A DNA stretch of 64,000 nt, from the NCBI RefSeq assembly GCF_030272615.1, contig NC_081408.1:310538383-310602382 (forward strand), read 5' to 3'. The notes below the pieces were generated by a model that saw nothing but the letters and a program-made list of their open reading frames with translations, was not told where the DNA came from and ran no database searches. A program made the position numbers and the translations under genes. Below are positions 10,103 to 21,117 of this stretch, piece after piece; the first letter of the stretch is position 1; each line of letters starts with the position of its first letter. Source of the DNA: Cryptomeria japonica. Taxonomy: Eukaryota; Streptophyta; Pinopsida; Cupressales; Cupressaceae.

Positions 10103-11212
10103 GTGAGATTTGGAGATGATAAAGCTTGTTCAATCAAAGGTAAGGGCTCAATATCTCTTGATGGTAAGCATAACACTGGAAATATCTACTATGTTGAAGG
10201 ATTAAAGCATAATCTTTTGAGTGTTGGTCAATTAGTTGAGAAAGGATCTCAGTTACAATTTAAAAATGGAAAATGCAAAATCATGAACAAAACTGGTTTG
10301 GAAATTGCAACCGGTAATCAGACTAGAGGTAATATCTTTCATTTGAATAACAATGAAAAGACATGCTTAATTGCACATATAGATGAAAGTTGGTTATGGC
10401 ATAAGAGACTCTGTCATGTAAAATTTGATTGCATGGTAAAGATCAATACTACTAAGGTAGTTAGAGATTTACCTAAAATTGTCAAACCTTAGAATACAGT
10501 ATGCAAAGAATGTCAATTTGGAAAACAAGTTAGAGATAGTTTCAAAAGTATTCCAGAAAAATCAAATAATGCTCTTGATTTGATTTACACTAATTTATGT
10601 GGTCCAGCTAGAACTAAAAGCTTACAAGGTGATAGATATTTCATGCTAATCATTGATGACTATTCTAGAATGTGTTGGGTTACTTTTCTCAGAGAAAAAT
10701 TAGAAGCACTTGGAAAGTTCAAATTGTTCAAAGCAATGGTTGAAAATGAATCTGGTAAGAAAATAAAATGTTTAAGATCAGATTAAGGAGGTGAATTTAC
10801 ATCTAAGGAATTTAATACATTCTGTGAAGTGAATGGAATCAAAAGATAGCTATCAGCACCTTAGACACCACAGCAGAATGAAGTTGTTGAAAGGAAAAAC
10901 ATAACTATATTGGATGCAGCAAGAAGTATGTTATCAGAAGAAAATTTACCACATGTGTATTGGAGAGAAGCAATCAACACAATGGTCTATACATTTAACA
11001 AAGTTCACATCAAAGGTGAAACCGGTAAGACCTCTCATGAACTATGGTTTGGTAATACTCCTACTCTTAAGTATTTCAGGATTTTTGGAAGTAAATGTTA
11101 TATTAGAAGAGATGAGTATATTGGAAAATTTGATCCTAGAAGTGATGAAGGAATATTTCTTGGTTATTCATCTAAGAGCAAAGCATATAGATGTTTTAAC
11201 AAAAGATTGTAG
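10103..11212 (+). pseudogene. Element B integrase remnant
   Basis: The N-terminal zinc region has WHKRLCH and CKEC (HHCC). In the DDE core the first catalytic Asp is Asn (LIYTNLCGP in place of the usual xHTDLCGP), the second Asp survives in FMLIIDDYSR, and the Glu of VVERKN is present although the preceding Gly is Glu. The C-terminal part contains YWREAINTMVYTFN and the typical SDEGIFLGYSSKSKAYRCFN. There are four stops inside and one at its end (11210). Confidence 0.85.
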
Positions 11213-11299
11213 AAAATTGTTGAGAGTACAAATGTAAATATTGATGAACAATTCAAAGGAACTTCAAGGTATATAGACTTTGAACCGGCAATAGAAATT

Positions 11300-12520
11300 T
11301 TGACAAATGAACCTACTCTAAATCCACTAGTACAGAATGAAGATCCAATTACCCTAGTACCATCTGAAGATTCCACAGTGATTGAGGAACAACAACAAAC
11401 TAAGATACCCCGGTATGTAAGACTGAATCATTCTGAAGATCAGATAATTGGAAACAAGTTTAAAGGAGTTATGACAAGAGGAAGATTGGAAAATGAAGAG
11501 GTATGTCTTATTTCTCAAATTGAACCATCATCTATTAATGAGGCATGTGAAGATAAATTTTGGATTAAAGTTATGGAAGAAGAATTAGAACAAATTGAGA
11601 AAAACAACACTTGGACATTAGTTCCCCGACCTAAAGATAAAAATGTAATTGGAACCAAATGGGTATTTAGGAAAAAACTTAATGAAGATGGTAAGGTTGT
11701 TAGAAATAAAGCAAGACTAGTGTGTAAGGGATATTCTCAAAAAGAAGGAGTTGATTACAATGAAATCTTTGCACCAGTAGCTAGAATTGAGGCAGTCAAA
11801 ATATTTTTGGCTTTTGCAGCACACAAGAACTACAAAGTTTATCAAATGGATATTAAATGTGCATTTTTGAATGGAGATCTTGAAGAGGAAGTATACATTG
11901 AACAACCTGATGGATTTTCTTTGATAGATGACAATGATATGGTATGTAGGTTAAGAAAAGCTCTGTACAGACTAAAACAAGCCCCAAGAGCTTGGTATGC
12001 AAGATTGGATAAGTATCTTTTAAAGATTGGTTCTACTAAAGGAAATGCAGACAACAATTTATATTATAAATTAACTAATGATGAAATCTTGATTATAGAA
12101 GTATTTTTTGATGATATAATTTTTGGAGGAGAAGATGGATTATGTAAGGAATTTTCTATTAAAATGCAGCAAGAATTTGAAATGTCTATGATAGGAGAAA
12201 TAAAATTCTTTTTAGGATTGTAGATTTCATAGACTAATAAAGGTATATTCTTGAGTCAATCCAAATACTTAAAAGAGTTACTAAAGAAATTTGGGATGGA
12301 GAACTCCAAACCGGTAAGCACACCTATGACAACAAATGACAAACTATCTCAAAGGGATGAATCTACACCTATTAATCCAACTAGATACAAATCTATGATA
12401 GGAGGTTTACTATATTTGACACAAACCAGACCTAATATTATGAATGCAGTATGTATTGTTTCAAGATTTCAAAGTAATCCTAGAGAAAATCATGAATCAG
12501 CAGTAAAAAGTATATTCTGA
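11300..12520 (+). pseudogene. Element B reverse transcriptase remnant
   Basis: Copia RT is unmistakable: [35 protein letters not shown], then [19 protein letters not shown] with the first catalytic Asp, and [14 protein letters not shown]. The YVDD box reads FFDD, keeping both Asp but losing Tyr. Stops at 12221 and 12230 fall in FLGL*IS*TN, where the family has Gln, and a TGA at 12518 falls in the IFRYLQGT motif. Confidence 0.9.
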
Positions 12521-13057
12521 TACTTACAAGGCACTATAAATCTTGGATTATGGTATCCTAAAGATGAAAATTTTGAATTATGTGCATACATAGATGAAAA
12601 TTGGGTAGGAGATGTGGATGATAGGAAAAGCACCACCGGAAGAGTATTCTTTCTTGGAAACAAATTAGTTTCTTGGTTGAGTAAGAAACAAAGTTGTACA
12701 TCTTTATCAACAGCAAAATCAAAATATGTTGCAGCAGCAACTTACTGTACACAGGTACTATGGCTTAAGCAAATGTTGAAAGAAATAAAGGTAAAATGCA
12801 AGGAACCTATTACTATCTATTGTGATAACACTACAGCAATTGATATATCTAAGAATCCGGTATTACATTCTAAAACCAAATATGTTTCTATCAAACTGAA
12901 TTTTCTAAGGGAGAAAGTTGAAGCTAAGTAGATAAAACTAGTTTATGTGAATACTAAAGAGCAGATTGCAGATATTTTCACTAAACCTTTGCCTAAGAAG
13001 ACTTTTGAATATCTCAAAGATCAGCTTGGAGTCATACCACCATTGATAGAGACTTAG
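12521..13057 (+). pseudogene. Element B RNase H remnant
   Basis: Copia-type RNase H with DDRKSTTGRVFFLG, SWLSKKQ and the C-terminal IADIFTKPLP. Several active-site positions are changed: the DADW segment reads DENW, STAESEY reads STAKSKY, and TKH reads TKY. All are explainable by G-to-A or C-to-T transitions. A TAG at 12929 precedes the last 41 codons. Confidence 0.85.
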
Positions 13058-13136
13058 ATAGTTGATGTTTGTCATCAACCAATAGAATTAATAGAGAAAT
13101 CTTTTATTCCGGTATTTAATGAGGAAGCTACTTCTC

Positions 13137-13443
13137 AGGGGGAGTAGTTGGTATATTAAATTGGTTGGTATTTTGTATATGAACTTGGTTATATTATAAC
13201 TTTGGCATTTGATATCAAAGGGGGAGAGATATATATGGAAAAACACATGTTCTTTTGGAAAGATTGGTATGGAAAACACATGTTTCTCCCAAGGGGAGAG
13301 ATTTTTGTTTAGGAGAGATTATTTTTCTCTGATTTCTGGTTATGATCTTTGTGGAGATTGTTGGTTTTTAATACTTAGCAATTCTGGTTTGGCACTTTGA
13401 TGGTTTTTCCATCTTGTGTTGCCATCAATGCCAAAGGGGGAGA
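13137..13443 (+). other. Multiple polypurine tracts before 3' LTR of element B
   Basis: Four purine blocks precede the LTR: AGGGGGAG (13137-13144), AAAGGGGGAGAGA (13217-13229), AAGGGGAGAG (13291-13300) and AAAGGGGGAGA (13433-13443). The last touches the LTR and is the expected plus-strand primer. The second and third are embedded in a short direct repeat (GGAAAACACATGTT-like). Serial polypurine tracts are a reported trait of Sirevirus-type copia elements. Confidence 0.6.
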
Positions 13444-13444
13444 T

Positions 13445-14485
13445 TGTTGGTATTTTGGTATGGTTTTGTCATTGATGTCAACACCTACTAAAACACTAGC
13501 ACTTTGGAGATCTAACAACATTCACCGACAAACAAGTAACTATTGCACAGTTACTGGTATATGGCACACCGACAAGATATACTAATCACCGGCACTTGGA
13601 ATGGCATGGAAGACACTTGGTAATATCAAAGACATCATGTGGACATCTTGTCTTTATGAATTGATCATTGGTATATTCATATTTGCATATTTTCTTTTAC
13701 CGGCAAATAGGTCTAGGGTTATCCAGGGTTACATCGACAGGTTTATCTTTTCCAGATTAGCATGGCATGCTATGGAGATGATTAATTATTGTTGTAAATG
13801 CATTAAGCTGATATGTTCAATTGATTATTGCATCGGATATTATATTATTTGTAAACTATTTTTATTCTAATATCTTGTAGAGCCGACCTACTAAAATTGG
13901 TCTTAGGTTATGGTATAAATGTAAGATCTTATTTGTAAGATCAAGTGTGGAATGCGAAAAAGGATTGTGTGAAGGTATATGCGACATTAAGTAGAGCTAT
14001 ACACGAAGACATCATTTGAAGGCGAAGCTAGGTTTTTGTGGAAGCATATCAGCATTGCACCGGTACTGAATCCAACATATGAAGATGCTATTTTGTGCAG
14101 TACATTATTATTGGATTTAACCATCCAACTGTAGTCAGTGTGACTCTCATTTTGTGATTGAGCAGTGAGCTCTAGGTTGTTGGCCTTTCTACATGTGCAG
14201 ATCCCATTTATGTACACTTACTATTTGCAGTAGTATCATCTGATCGTGGGTAAGGTTTCCCACCGTGATTTTTCCCCTTACAGGGTTTCCATGTACAAAT
14301 ATTGGTTTTATGTGTTGTAGACAACTTTGTGTTTATGTTTCATGCATTAATCTTTACCGGTATAGCAATTAACTATTAAAACTATATAGTGACATACTTA
14401 ACTGGTTTACCAGTATTAAGCATTAAGTTGGTTAAGTTGTTTTTGGTTTGAATTTATTTAACAACTGATTCTTCGAGACCTAACA
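13445..14485 (+). repeat. 3' LTR of element B (1,041 bp)
   Basis: Starts TGTTGGTATT directly after the polypurine tract and ends ACCTAACA. It is a clear copy of 7861-8858 with indels. The conserved palindromic motif lies at 14262-14293. The terminal hairpin is lost by deletion (CAACTGATTCTTCGAG remains). Confidence 0.92.
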
Positions 14486-15156
14486 ACCTTTGGTCCCCAT
14501 CAAATATTGCTGCACTTCTAGCTAGACATCTATAGCCCCGATGGAGATACTTGAAACACCCAAGTGAGTTGAGTCTTATGTAATTATTTTCCCACATGAG
14601 AATCTCAATATACTTTTTCTTATCTGAAAGATTTTCTAATTTTCACATTTTACAATATTGGAAGGGAATTTGTTTTAAAATGGTCACTCAACTCTTAGGC
14701 AATGAATCTTAGAATTGGGTTGGGAACCATAGTGGACAATGAGAGAATTCAAGATTTCAAAATTTTCACCTACATATGAATTTATTGAATACCTAATAAA
14801 GTCTCTCAACACTTTTTTAAATATGAAGAAGGCATAGGTTACTTGTGTATACACTAAAAATCGGTCTAGAGAATTAAATTAATTAAATACAAAAATATTT
14901 AACTAATATGGCCTTCATTCCTCTACCATATAAATTAATTATTTATTTATTTATAAGGTTAATTAATTCTAATTCTTCCCACTTTAATCATGTTATTCCA
15001 TTTTCCTAATTAAATATGCAAATTGATTTGTTTGTGTATTTAATTCCCTCTCATTATATTTGAATTTGAGCACATGGCTCCTACTCATAACCACATAGCT
15101 TGACAACATGTTAACCTAACCAACCCAATCCAACTAAGGGTTTAACAAATCCTATC
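14486..15156 (+). repeat. Left part of a gypsy-type LTR (target of element D)
   Basis: AT-rich non-coding DNA with no ORF of note. It ends at CTATC where element D is inserted, and DNA continues after D at 24161 with the same CTATC. Together the two flanks lead into a TATA box (24429) and a candidate primer site (24873), the arrangement of an LTR. The start of this LTR is uncertain; TGAAACACCC at 14552 is one candidate. Bases 14522-14538 (CTAGACATCTATAGCCC) repeat text found just before element B. Confidence 0.4.
15152..15156. other. Target-site duplication of element D, left copy
   Basis: CTATC, identical to 24161-24165 on the other side of the element. Five bases is the usual length for copia integrase. 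Confidence 0.85.
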
Positions 15157-16898
15157 TGTTGGACACAATGGATCACTGAGAGGGGGGCGAATCAGTGATT
15201 TAAGCTCTTTTCCTTCAATAAGGAGATACTGGTAATATATAAAACAAACTTGGTGCTAACTGGTAAATTAAACAAAGCAAGCTGAGTGTGTGAAAGGACT
15301 TGCTAAAACATTAACATAACACATGCACAAGAATACAACACACAACACTAGATATATAAGAGGAAAACCCAATGTGGCAAAAACCTTGGTGAGAATAGTT
15401 GTTGGAGATCTTTTGCTCCAATCTAGCCTCACAATGAATCTCTGATTACAATATTTAGGGCACCAACCCAAGGAGCACCAATCCCTAATTTATGAGCACC
15501 AACTCAAGGGAGCACCAACCCGTGCACAATTTATAGGCTACAACCTAAAGGAGCTACAACTTAGTGAAAAAAATATAAAACTCATATATAGAAATGAAAT
15601 CACTGTTGCAAATGAATATTTGCAACCTTACAATAATCTCCTCTACTAATTTCAACCTTATCGGTCTGTAATCTCTCCACCCACTCTGCAACTTGAATTT
15701 TTGGATCACTTTTCTAAATCCCCTCTCACAATGTCTTCCCTTTTTCAACTCATACTTGATCACTATTAATTAGGAACAACTTTTGTTGGTTTGTCACCTC
15801 TATGTTCAATGGACACTCCACCAGTTGTTCCTTACCCTTGTTTACTTTGCTTCTCCCTATCAATCAATTGTCACTCATAAACACTTCAATTGTTTATCTC
15901 TTCAGCTCCAAGACAACAATTTCACACTTGTCTTCACTCTACAACAACAACAATCACAGTCTCAAGTCATCATATTTAAACTTGAGCTTTCGTGCCAAGA
16001 ATCAATTCAAGCTTGGAGAGGTTAGGGTTTTCTTCAATTGACAAAATCTTCATGACATTCAATTCAATCTCCCTTGGATCGATCACCTGTACTCGAGGAA
16101 TGCATCAATATGCATTTTCTATTATCCAATGCATATTTGCTAAAGATAGCAATCTCATCCATAATTTTCTATCTTGAAATCTGTCGAATCATTTACAGTC
16201 TAGTTGTTTCCTTCTCGAGGTCAACTTGTAGTCTAATTTCTTTGCTTTGATACAGGGGCCAACTACTCCCTAATCTTTCTCTATCATTCTTTCTTCCTCA
16301 AGCCGCATCAGTTAGTTACCATCCCATTATTTTTGGCTATTTCATTAATGTTGACTACCTATATTAACAACCATGTCAATGGAGGCTTCACCGACCTTTG
16401 CATGTTTGTTTCCTCAACTCCACATGGCATCACAATAGTCATACACTCAGCTCACCGACACAAGGTTAGTTTACTCTTGAACATTCAACAAACTCATACA
16501 ATTAGAAGCCTTTACTGGTGAGACCTTCTCCTCCTGCTAACCAGTAGTGCACACTACACTGGTAGCACATCTTCACCTTTGATGGTTTGTGATTATTTTA
16601 ACATTCTGTCTCTTCATCATAAATAGGCAACCAACCTCTAGATTGGTTTATGCTCTACTGGTTATCTCTCAACATGCTAACACACACATGCATCTCACCT
16701 CATACTGGTGAAGTCACCGATAGTCTCAATAACTACTTTTCTTCCACCATATTGGTTGAAAATCCTTCATGTTAATCTTCTCAATACCTTATTTGTCTTT
16801 CACCATACTGGTACACTCTTCTTCATACTAGATGACATACCTCTACTGGTAGCTTGCCTACAATACCGGTTGACATCAATGACAACTCAATGCCAACA
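15157..16898 (-). repeat. 3' LTR of element D (1,742 bp)
   Basis: Plus-strand ends are TGTTGGACAC and ATGCCAACA. The U5 hairpin has perfect 8-bp arms ATCACTGA (15172-15179) and TCAGTGAT (15192-15199). The palindromic motif AGGAAAACCC...AAAAACCTT lies near 15361-15386. The many short open stretches inside have equivalents in the other LTR and are not genes. Confidence 0.92.
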
Positions 16899-16910
16899 AT
16901 ATCCCCCTTT
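16899..16910 (-). other. Polypurine tract of element D
   Basis: The minus strand reads AAAGGGGGATAT directly before the LTR start TGTTGGCA. Further purine blocks on the minus strand lie near 17028-17036 and 17085-17092. Confidence 0.7.
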
Positions 16911-17117
16911 GGTATTGGTGTCAACATTTTATTTTTTGGTTTCTGTCCCTCTTTGACATCAATGGCAAAAGGAACCTTAGTTGAATACCAATAATCTATC
17001 CCTTGACTACATTTGGTTAAGGCACACTCTCCCCCTGTGTCTGTGCTTCATGATTCAAGAGTCATAAGATATTAGTAATGGTTGACTCCCCCCTGAATCA
17101 TGCAATCTCCTATGCAT

Positions 17118-17590
17118 TTAAGTGTTGCCAGATGGCAGGACAACTCCCATCTTTTGTCTCAAATACTCAAATGGGCCCAAAGGAAGTAGCTTGGTAAATA
17201 TGTCAGCAATCTGCTCATCAGTTGGAACATATTCTACTATGATCCCCTTGTCTTCTATCTTCTCTCTCAAGAAGTGAAACTTGATTGCAATGTGTTTTTT
17301 TCTTGAGTGCATTACTGGATTCATGGAGATGTTGATTGCACTTGAGTTATCACACCATATTGTTAGGTTTCTAGTATCTCCACCTGTATGTCTTTCAGTG
17401 TCTCTTCATCCATAAAAACCTATGAACAACATGTATCAGCTTCTATATAATCTCCCTCAATACTAGATAATGACACTGAATCTTACTTCTTGATGCGCCA
17501 TGATACTAATCGGTCTCTTAAGTAGAAAGCACTTGCACTTGTACTTTTCTGGTCATCAATACTTCTTGCCCAATCTACATTAGTATAAGC
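17118..17590 (-). pseudogene. Element D RNase H remnant
   Basis: Strongly decayed. DDQKSTSASAFYL and SWRIKK are recognisable in the RT frame just after 17590. The C-terminal HIAIKFHFLREKIEDKG and QIADIFTKLLPLGPFEYL are in another frame at 17324-17118. Several stops lie between. Confidence 0.75.
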
Positions 17591-18772
17591 CTACAAAGAG
17601 AAGTCTCCTTTCTTTGGATACCACAGACCATAGATGATAGTTCCTTGCAGATACCTAAAGATTCTTCTAACTACATTTAAGTGATATTGTTTAGGAGTAG
17701 CTTGGAATCTTGCTACCATGCAAACAACTTGTACAATAATTGGTCTAGATGTTTTTAAATACAACAGACTACCGATCATAGACCTATACAATGTTTTATC
17801 AACTCCTGGTGATTCATCTAGTTTGCTCAGCTTACAACTGGTAACCATGGGAGTACTTACCGGTTTGTTGTCCTCCATTTGAAAATTCTTCAGCATGTCT
17901 TTCACATACTTGGTTTGGGAGATGAAAATTCCTTTCTCCTTCTATGAGATCTACAAACCAAGAAAATAGGACAACCCACCCAGCATGGACATCTCAAAAT
18001 TTGTCTTCATCTGATCTATAAATTCTTTTCACATGATGTCCTTGTCTCCACCAAAGTTAATATCATCCACATATACAACAACTATAATCATGTGATCTCC
18101 ATTTACCTTGACATACAAGTTGTTATCTGCATTCCCTTTCCAGAATCCTTTCTCCTTCAAGTATTTTTGTAACCGAGAATACCATGCTTTGGGAGCCTGC
18201 TTCAAACCATATAGGGCTTTCTTCAACCGGCATACAAAACTCTCATCTTCATGCAAATAGTTCCCTTCTGATTGTTCCATATACACCTCTTCTTCAAGAT
18301 TTCCATTGAGAAAAGTAGATTTCACATCCATCTGATATACTTTATATCCCTTGTAGGATGAGAAAGCTAAAAACATTCTTATTGCCTCTAACTTAGCAAC
18401 TAGTGCAAAGGTTTCTTCAAAATCAATACCTTCCACTTGAGCATACCCTTTGCAAACTAACCTTTCTTTATGCTGAACTATGTTACCTTCTTCATTCATC
18501 TTGTTCTGGTAGACCCATTTGGTACCTATGACATTCTTGTCTAATGGTCTACGAACAAGCTCCCAAGTCTATTTTTTCTTAGTTTGTCTCAATTCTTCAT
18601 CCATGGCATCTACCCACTTCTCACTTTTTGTAGCATCATCAAAAATTTTGGGCTCTACTTCAGTCATAAGACAAAAATTTACCTGCTCAACTTCCCAAGA
18701 TAATCTCCTTCTGGTTTGCACACCTTCATTCCTATCTCCTATGATTTGTTCTTTTGGATGATTCTTTTGCAC
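17591..18772 (-). pseudogene. Element D reverse transcriptase
   Basis: [64 protein letters not shown] and an intact YVDD ([12 protein letters not shown]) define a copia RT with all catalytic Asp residues. Stops occur near 18568 and 18028, and twice in GL*IS*KEKG, where the family has Gln. The thumb region GTPM-like STPMVTSCKLSK and YRSMIGSLLYL follow. Confidence 0.9.
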
Positions 18773-19770
18773 ATATGGTTGGGGATCTTAATTGGTGTAT
18801 CTTCTACCATTCCATTGTTAGATTGTTCTTCAATTTCAACATCTGAATCATCAATATAAGGTGCTAGTGAAAATTTTCCTCTATGTGAGTCTTCATCTAT
18901 TCTCACATTTACACTCTCATCTACCCTTCTCAATCTCCTGTTATAGCATTTGCAGGCTTTACTGTTGGTTGGGTATCCCAAGAAGATTCCTTCATCACTT
19001 TGGGAATCAAAACTTCCTAATCCATTAGCATCTCTCTTGATGAAGAACTTACTTCCAAACACTCTAAAGTGCTTGAGTTATGGTTTCCTTTCATTCCATA
19101 ACTCGTAAAGAGTCATTCTATTATTCACTCTTAACTATACCTAGTTTAAAGTGTAGATAGTAGTATGAACTACATCCTTCTAGTATATATCTGGTATGTT
19201 GGCCTCATTCAACATAGTCCTAGACATCTCCTTCACTGTCCTATTTTTCCTCTCTACCACCCCATTTTGTCGAGGCATCCTTGTAGCTGAATACTATCGT
19301 CAAATTCCATGTTTCTCACAGTAGTCAACAAATTCATTGGAAGAAAATTCTCCACCCTAGTGTGATCTTAATAATTTTAACTGATGTTTACTTTCATTTT
19401 CTACCATCTTCCTAAAAATTTTGAATCACTCAAAAGCTTGTGACTTATCATGCAGGAAGGTTACCCAAGTCATTGTTGAGCAATCATCTATGAACAACAT
19501 GAAATACCTTTCTCTAGCCAATGCTCTTGCCCTTTTTGGCCCACATAAGTCTATATGTATCAACTCCAAAGGTCTTGAGGTGTTATATTCTTTTGTTTTA
19601 AAGTTGACCTTTGCTTGCTTACCTCTGACACATTCATCACAAAATGTGCTTGCCGGTTTTATGATCTGAGGTATGTTTCTCACATACTGATTCTTACTTA
19701 TCTTCACTAGATTATCAAAATTCACATGGCCTAATCTCCGGTGCCACAAAAAGCTTTCATCAACCTATCC
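18740..19770 (-). pseudogene. Element D integrase
   Basis: WHRRLGH and CDEC form the HHCC zinc region. DLCGP and FMLFIDDCS carry the first two catalytic Asp, and GVVERKNRT the Glu region, so the DDE residues survive. About 340 bases between 19425 and 19080 contain several stops (for example RSH*GGEF, GI*R*YSA). The C-terminal part ends with SDEGIFLGYPTNSKACKCYN. Confidence 0.85.
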
Positions 19771-19949
19771 CATCATGCATTGGGATGCATAGCATTCCTT
19801 CAGATTGTAGACATTGCCCTCTATTCTCTTTCCTTCTACTACTACCTGACTGATACTCTGCTTTCTTATTTGACACCCGATAGAGTCAAATGAGAACTTG
19901 TACCCTTTTTCACACATCTGACTTACATTTAGCAGGTTATGCTTCAGCC

Positions 19950-20312
19950 CTTCAACATAGTACACATCATGATCCTTGATCTTGCCATCAATATTTAGTG
20001 TACCCCTTCCTTTGATCTTGATGGAGGAGTTGTCACCAAACCGAACTGAACCGTCGTTCCATTCATCAAGCTTGATGAACATTTTCTTGTCTCCGATCAT
20101 GTGATTTAAACAACCACTATCAACTACCCATAAATTCCTCCTTTCAGCATGTAGAGCATTCTGCACAATCAGGCTGGACTCTATCTTGTTTTTCTCCTTC
20201 TCTACCCAAACCAGTTTCTCTTCTTTCTTTCCCTCTTCTGTCACCTTGTGTTCTAGTTTTGTTTCTAACTTCTCATCCAGCACAATTTTCTTTTTCTTGT
20301 TGGTCCTCAACT
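19950..20312 (-). pseudogene. Element D aspartic protease
   Basis: NLWVVDSGCLNHMIGDKKMF holds an intact DSG triad (plus-strand 20113-20121), followed by VRFGDNSSIKIKGRGTLNI and YYVEGLKHNLLNVSQ, the normal copia protease to pre-integrase junction. Unlike element B, the active site is preserved. Confidence 0.85.
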
Positions 20313-20559
20313 TACAATACCTTACTATGTGACCAAAATTTTGACACTTATAACATTTCACATTAGCACTATAAGACGTATTCAATGCATTCTTGTAGGA
20401 AATTTGCATATTACTCCTACATTCATAACTCTTGTGACCAAACTTATTGAAGTTACAACATGTGACATTTATACTTTGTAATGTAGCAAATGAGTTTCTA
20501 CTCTTGAAACTAGGGATGACATTCATTTTCCTACAATCCATCATTTTATGATCGAACTT

Positions 20560-21117
20560 ATTACACCCATGACAATAACCATGAAAATTTGGAACATACC
20601 AGTTAGGTTGTCTTCAACCTACAAACAGATGCCTCACTGGGGGTCTTCCTTTCATGCTGCTAACTCTTGTGAATCCTTCATGATCAATACTTGCATTTCT
20701 ACTTGGATCAGCATGTCGGTGCATTGAGTATGGTCTTTGGTTCATTGATTGAGTATACCAGTTTGTGTGGTGGTTTCTAGTAGCATCTGCATATGTCTTC
20801 AAGTCGGTATCCTTGCTTTCTATAAATGTGTTCTTATCTTCACCTTCATTTGAAGAAGTGAATTGTATTTCCTTATTGAATGTGTCTTTGCTATTTGAAC
20901 TTTGACCTTCTTGATAACCTAAGCCACTGGTATCTTTGGATTGCTTCTGTTTGCTAAACATCTTGTCTAGGGATTCAGTGTTGCCTTCATATTTGCTTGT
21001 CACTTTTATTTCTTTCTGACTTTTCTCTAAGTCCTTCCAGAGTTTCACTATGTTTTCTTCCAAATTCTGATGTTCCTTTTGTTTTTCACTAAGACTGATA
21101 CTAGTGACTTCACACAT
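20560..21117 (-). pseudogene. Element D gag spacer, coiled-coil part
   Basis: This stretch lies between the two knuckle clusters in the gag frame (MCEVTSISLSEKQKEHQNLE onward). It begins with a K/E-rich coiled-coil-like block, continues as a polar region rich in S, N, D and T, and ends with basic residues (SSMKGRPPVRHLF). No catalytic motif is visible. It is probably a scaffold or RNA-binding linker; that role is inferred only from position and composition. Confidence 0.55.

Larger units (their letters stand above)
8915..13057 (+). pseudogene. Element B gag-pol polyprotein, one frame with 12 nonsense codons
   Basis: From the ATG at 8915 (MSTNYFRKESPKLDG) to the TAG at 13055 the same frame can be read for 1,380 codons with no frameshift. 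Domains in order: copia gag, zinc knuckle, protease, pre-integrase and integrase, RT, RNase H ending in the usual IADIFTKPLPKKTFEYL. In-frame stops begin at 9413 (TAA), 9983 (TAG), 10094 (TGA), 10490 (TAG), 10784 (TAA), 10847, 10862, 11210, 12221 and 12230 (all TAG), 12518 (TGA) and 12929 (TAG). Where the family consensus is clear (SAPxTPQQN, FLGLxI), the lost residue is Gln. The start is chosen because it is the first ATG after the primer site and begins the normal gag. Confidence 0.9.
7861..14485 (+). mobile_element. Element B: complete but inactive Ty1/copia retrotransposon (6.6 kb)
   Basis: All structural parts are present in order: 5' LTR (7861-8858), primer site (8861-8872), one gag-protease-integrase-RT-RNase H frame (8915-13057), a 3' untranslated stretch with several polypurine tracts, and 3' LTR (13445-14485). 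The domain order with integrase before RT defines Ty1/copia. The five bases outside each end (GTTAT and ACCTT) do not match, so the target-site duplication is lost or the element is recombinant. The two LTRs differ by several indels and many substitutions, so the insertion is old. The coding frame has 12 stop codons and altered catalytic residues. Confidence 0.9.

Noticed and set aside
7856-14490. Target-site duplication for element B
   Set aside because: GTTAT and ACCTT do not match, so none is claimed.
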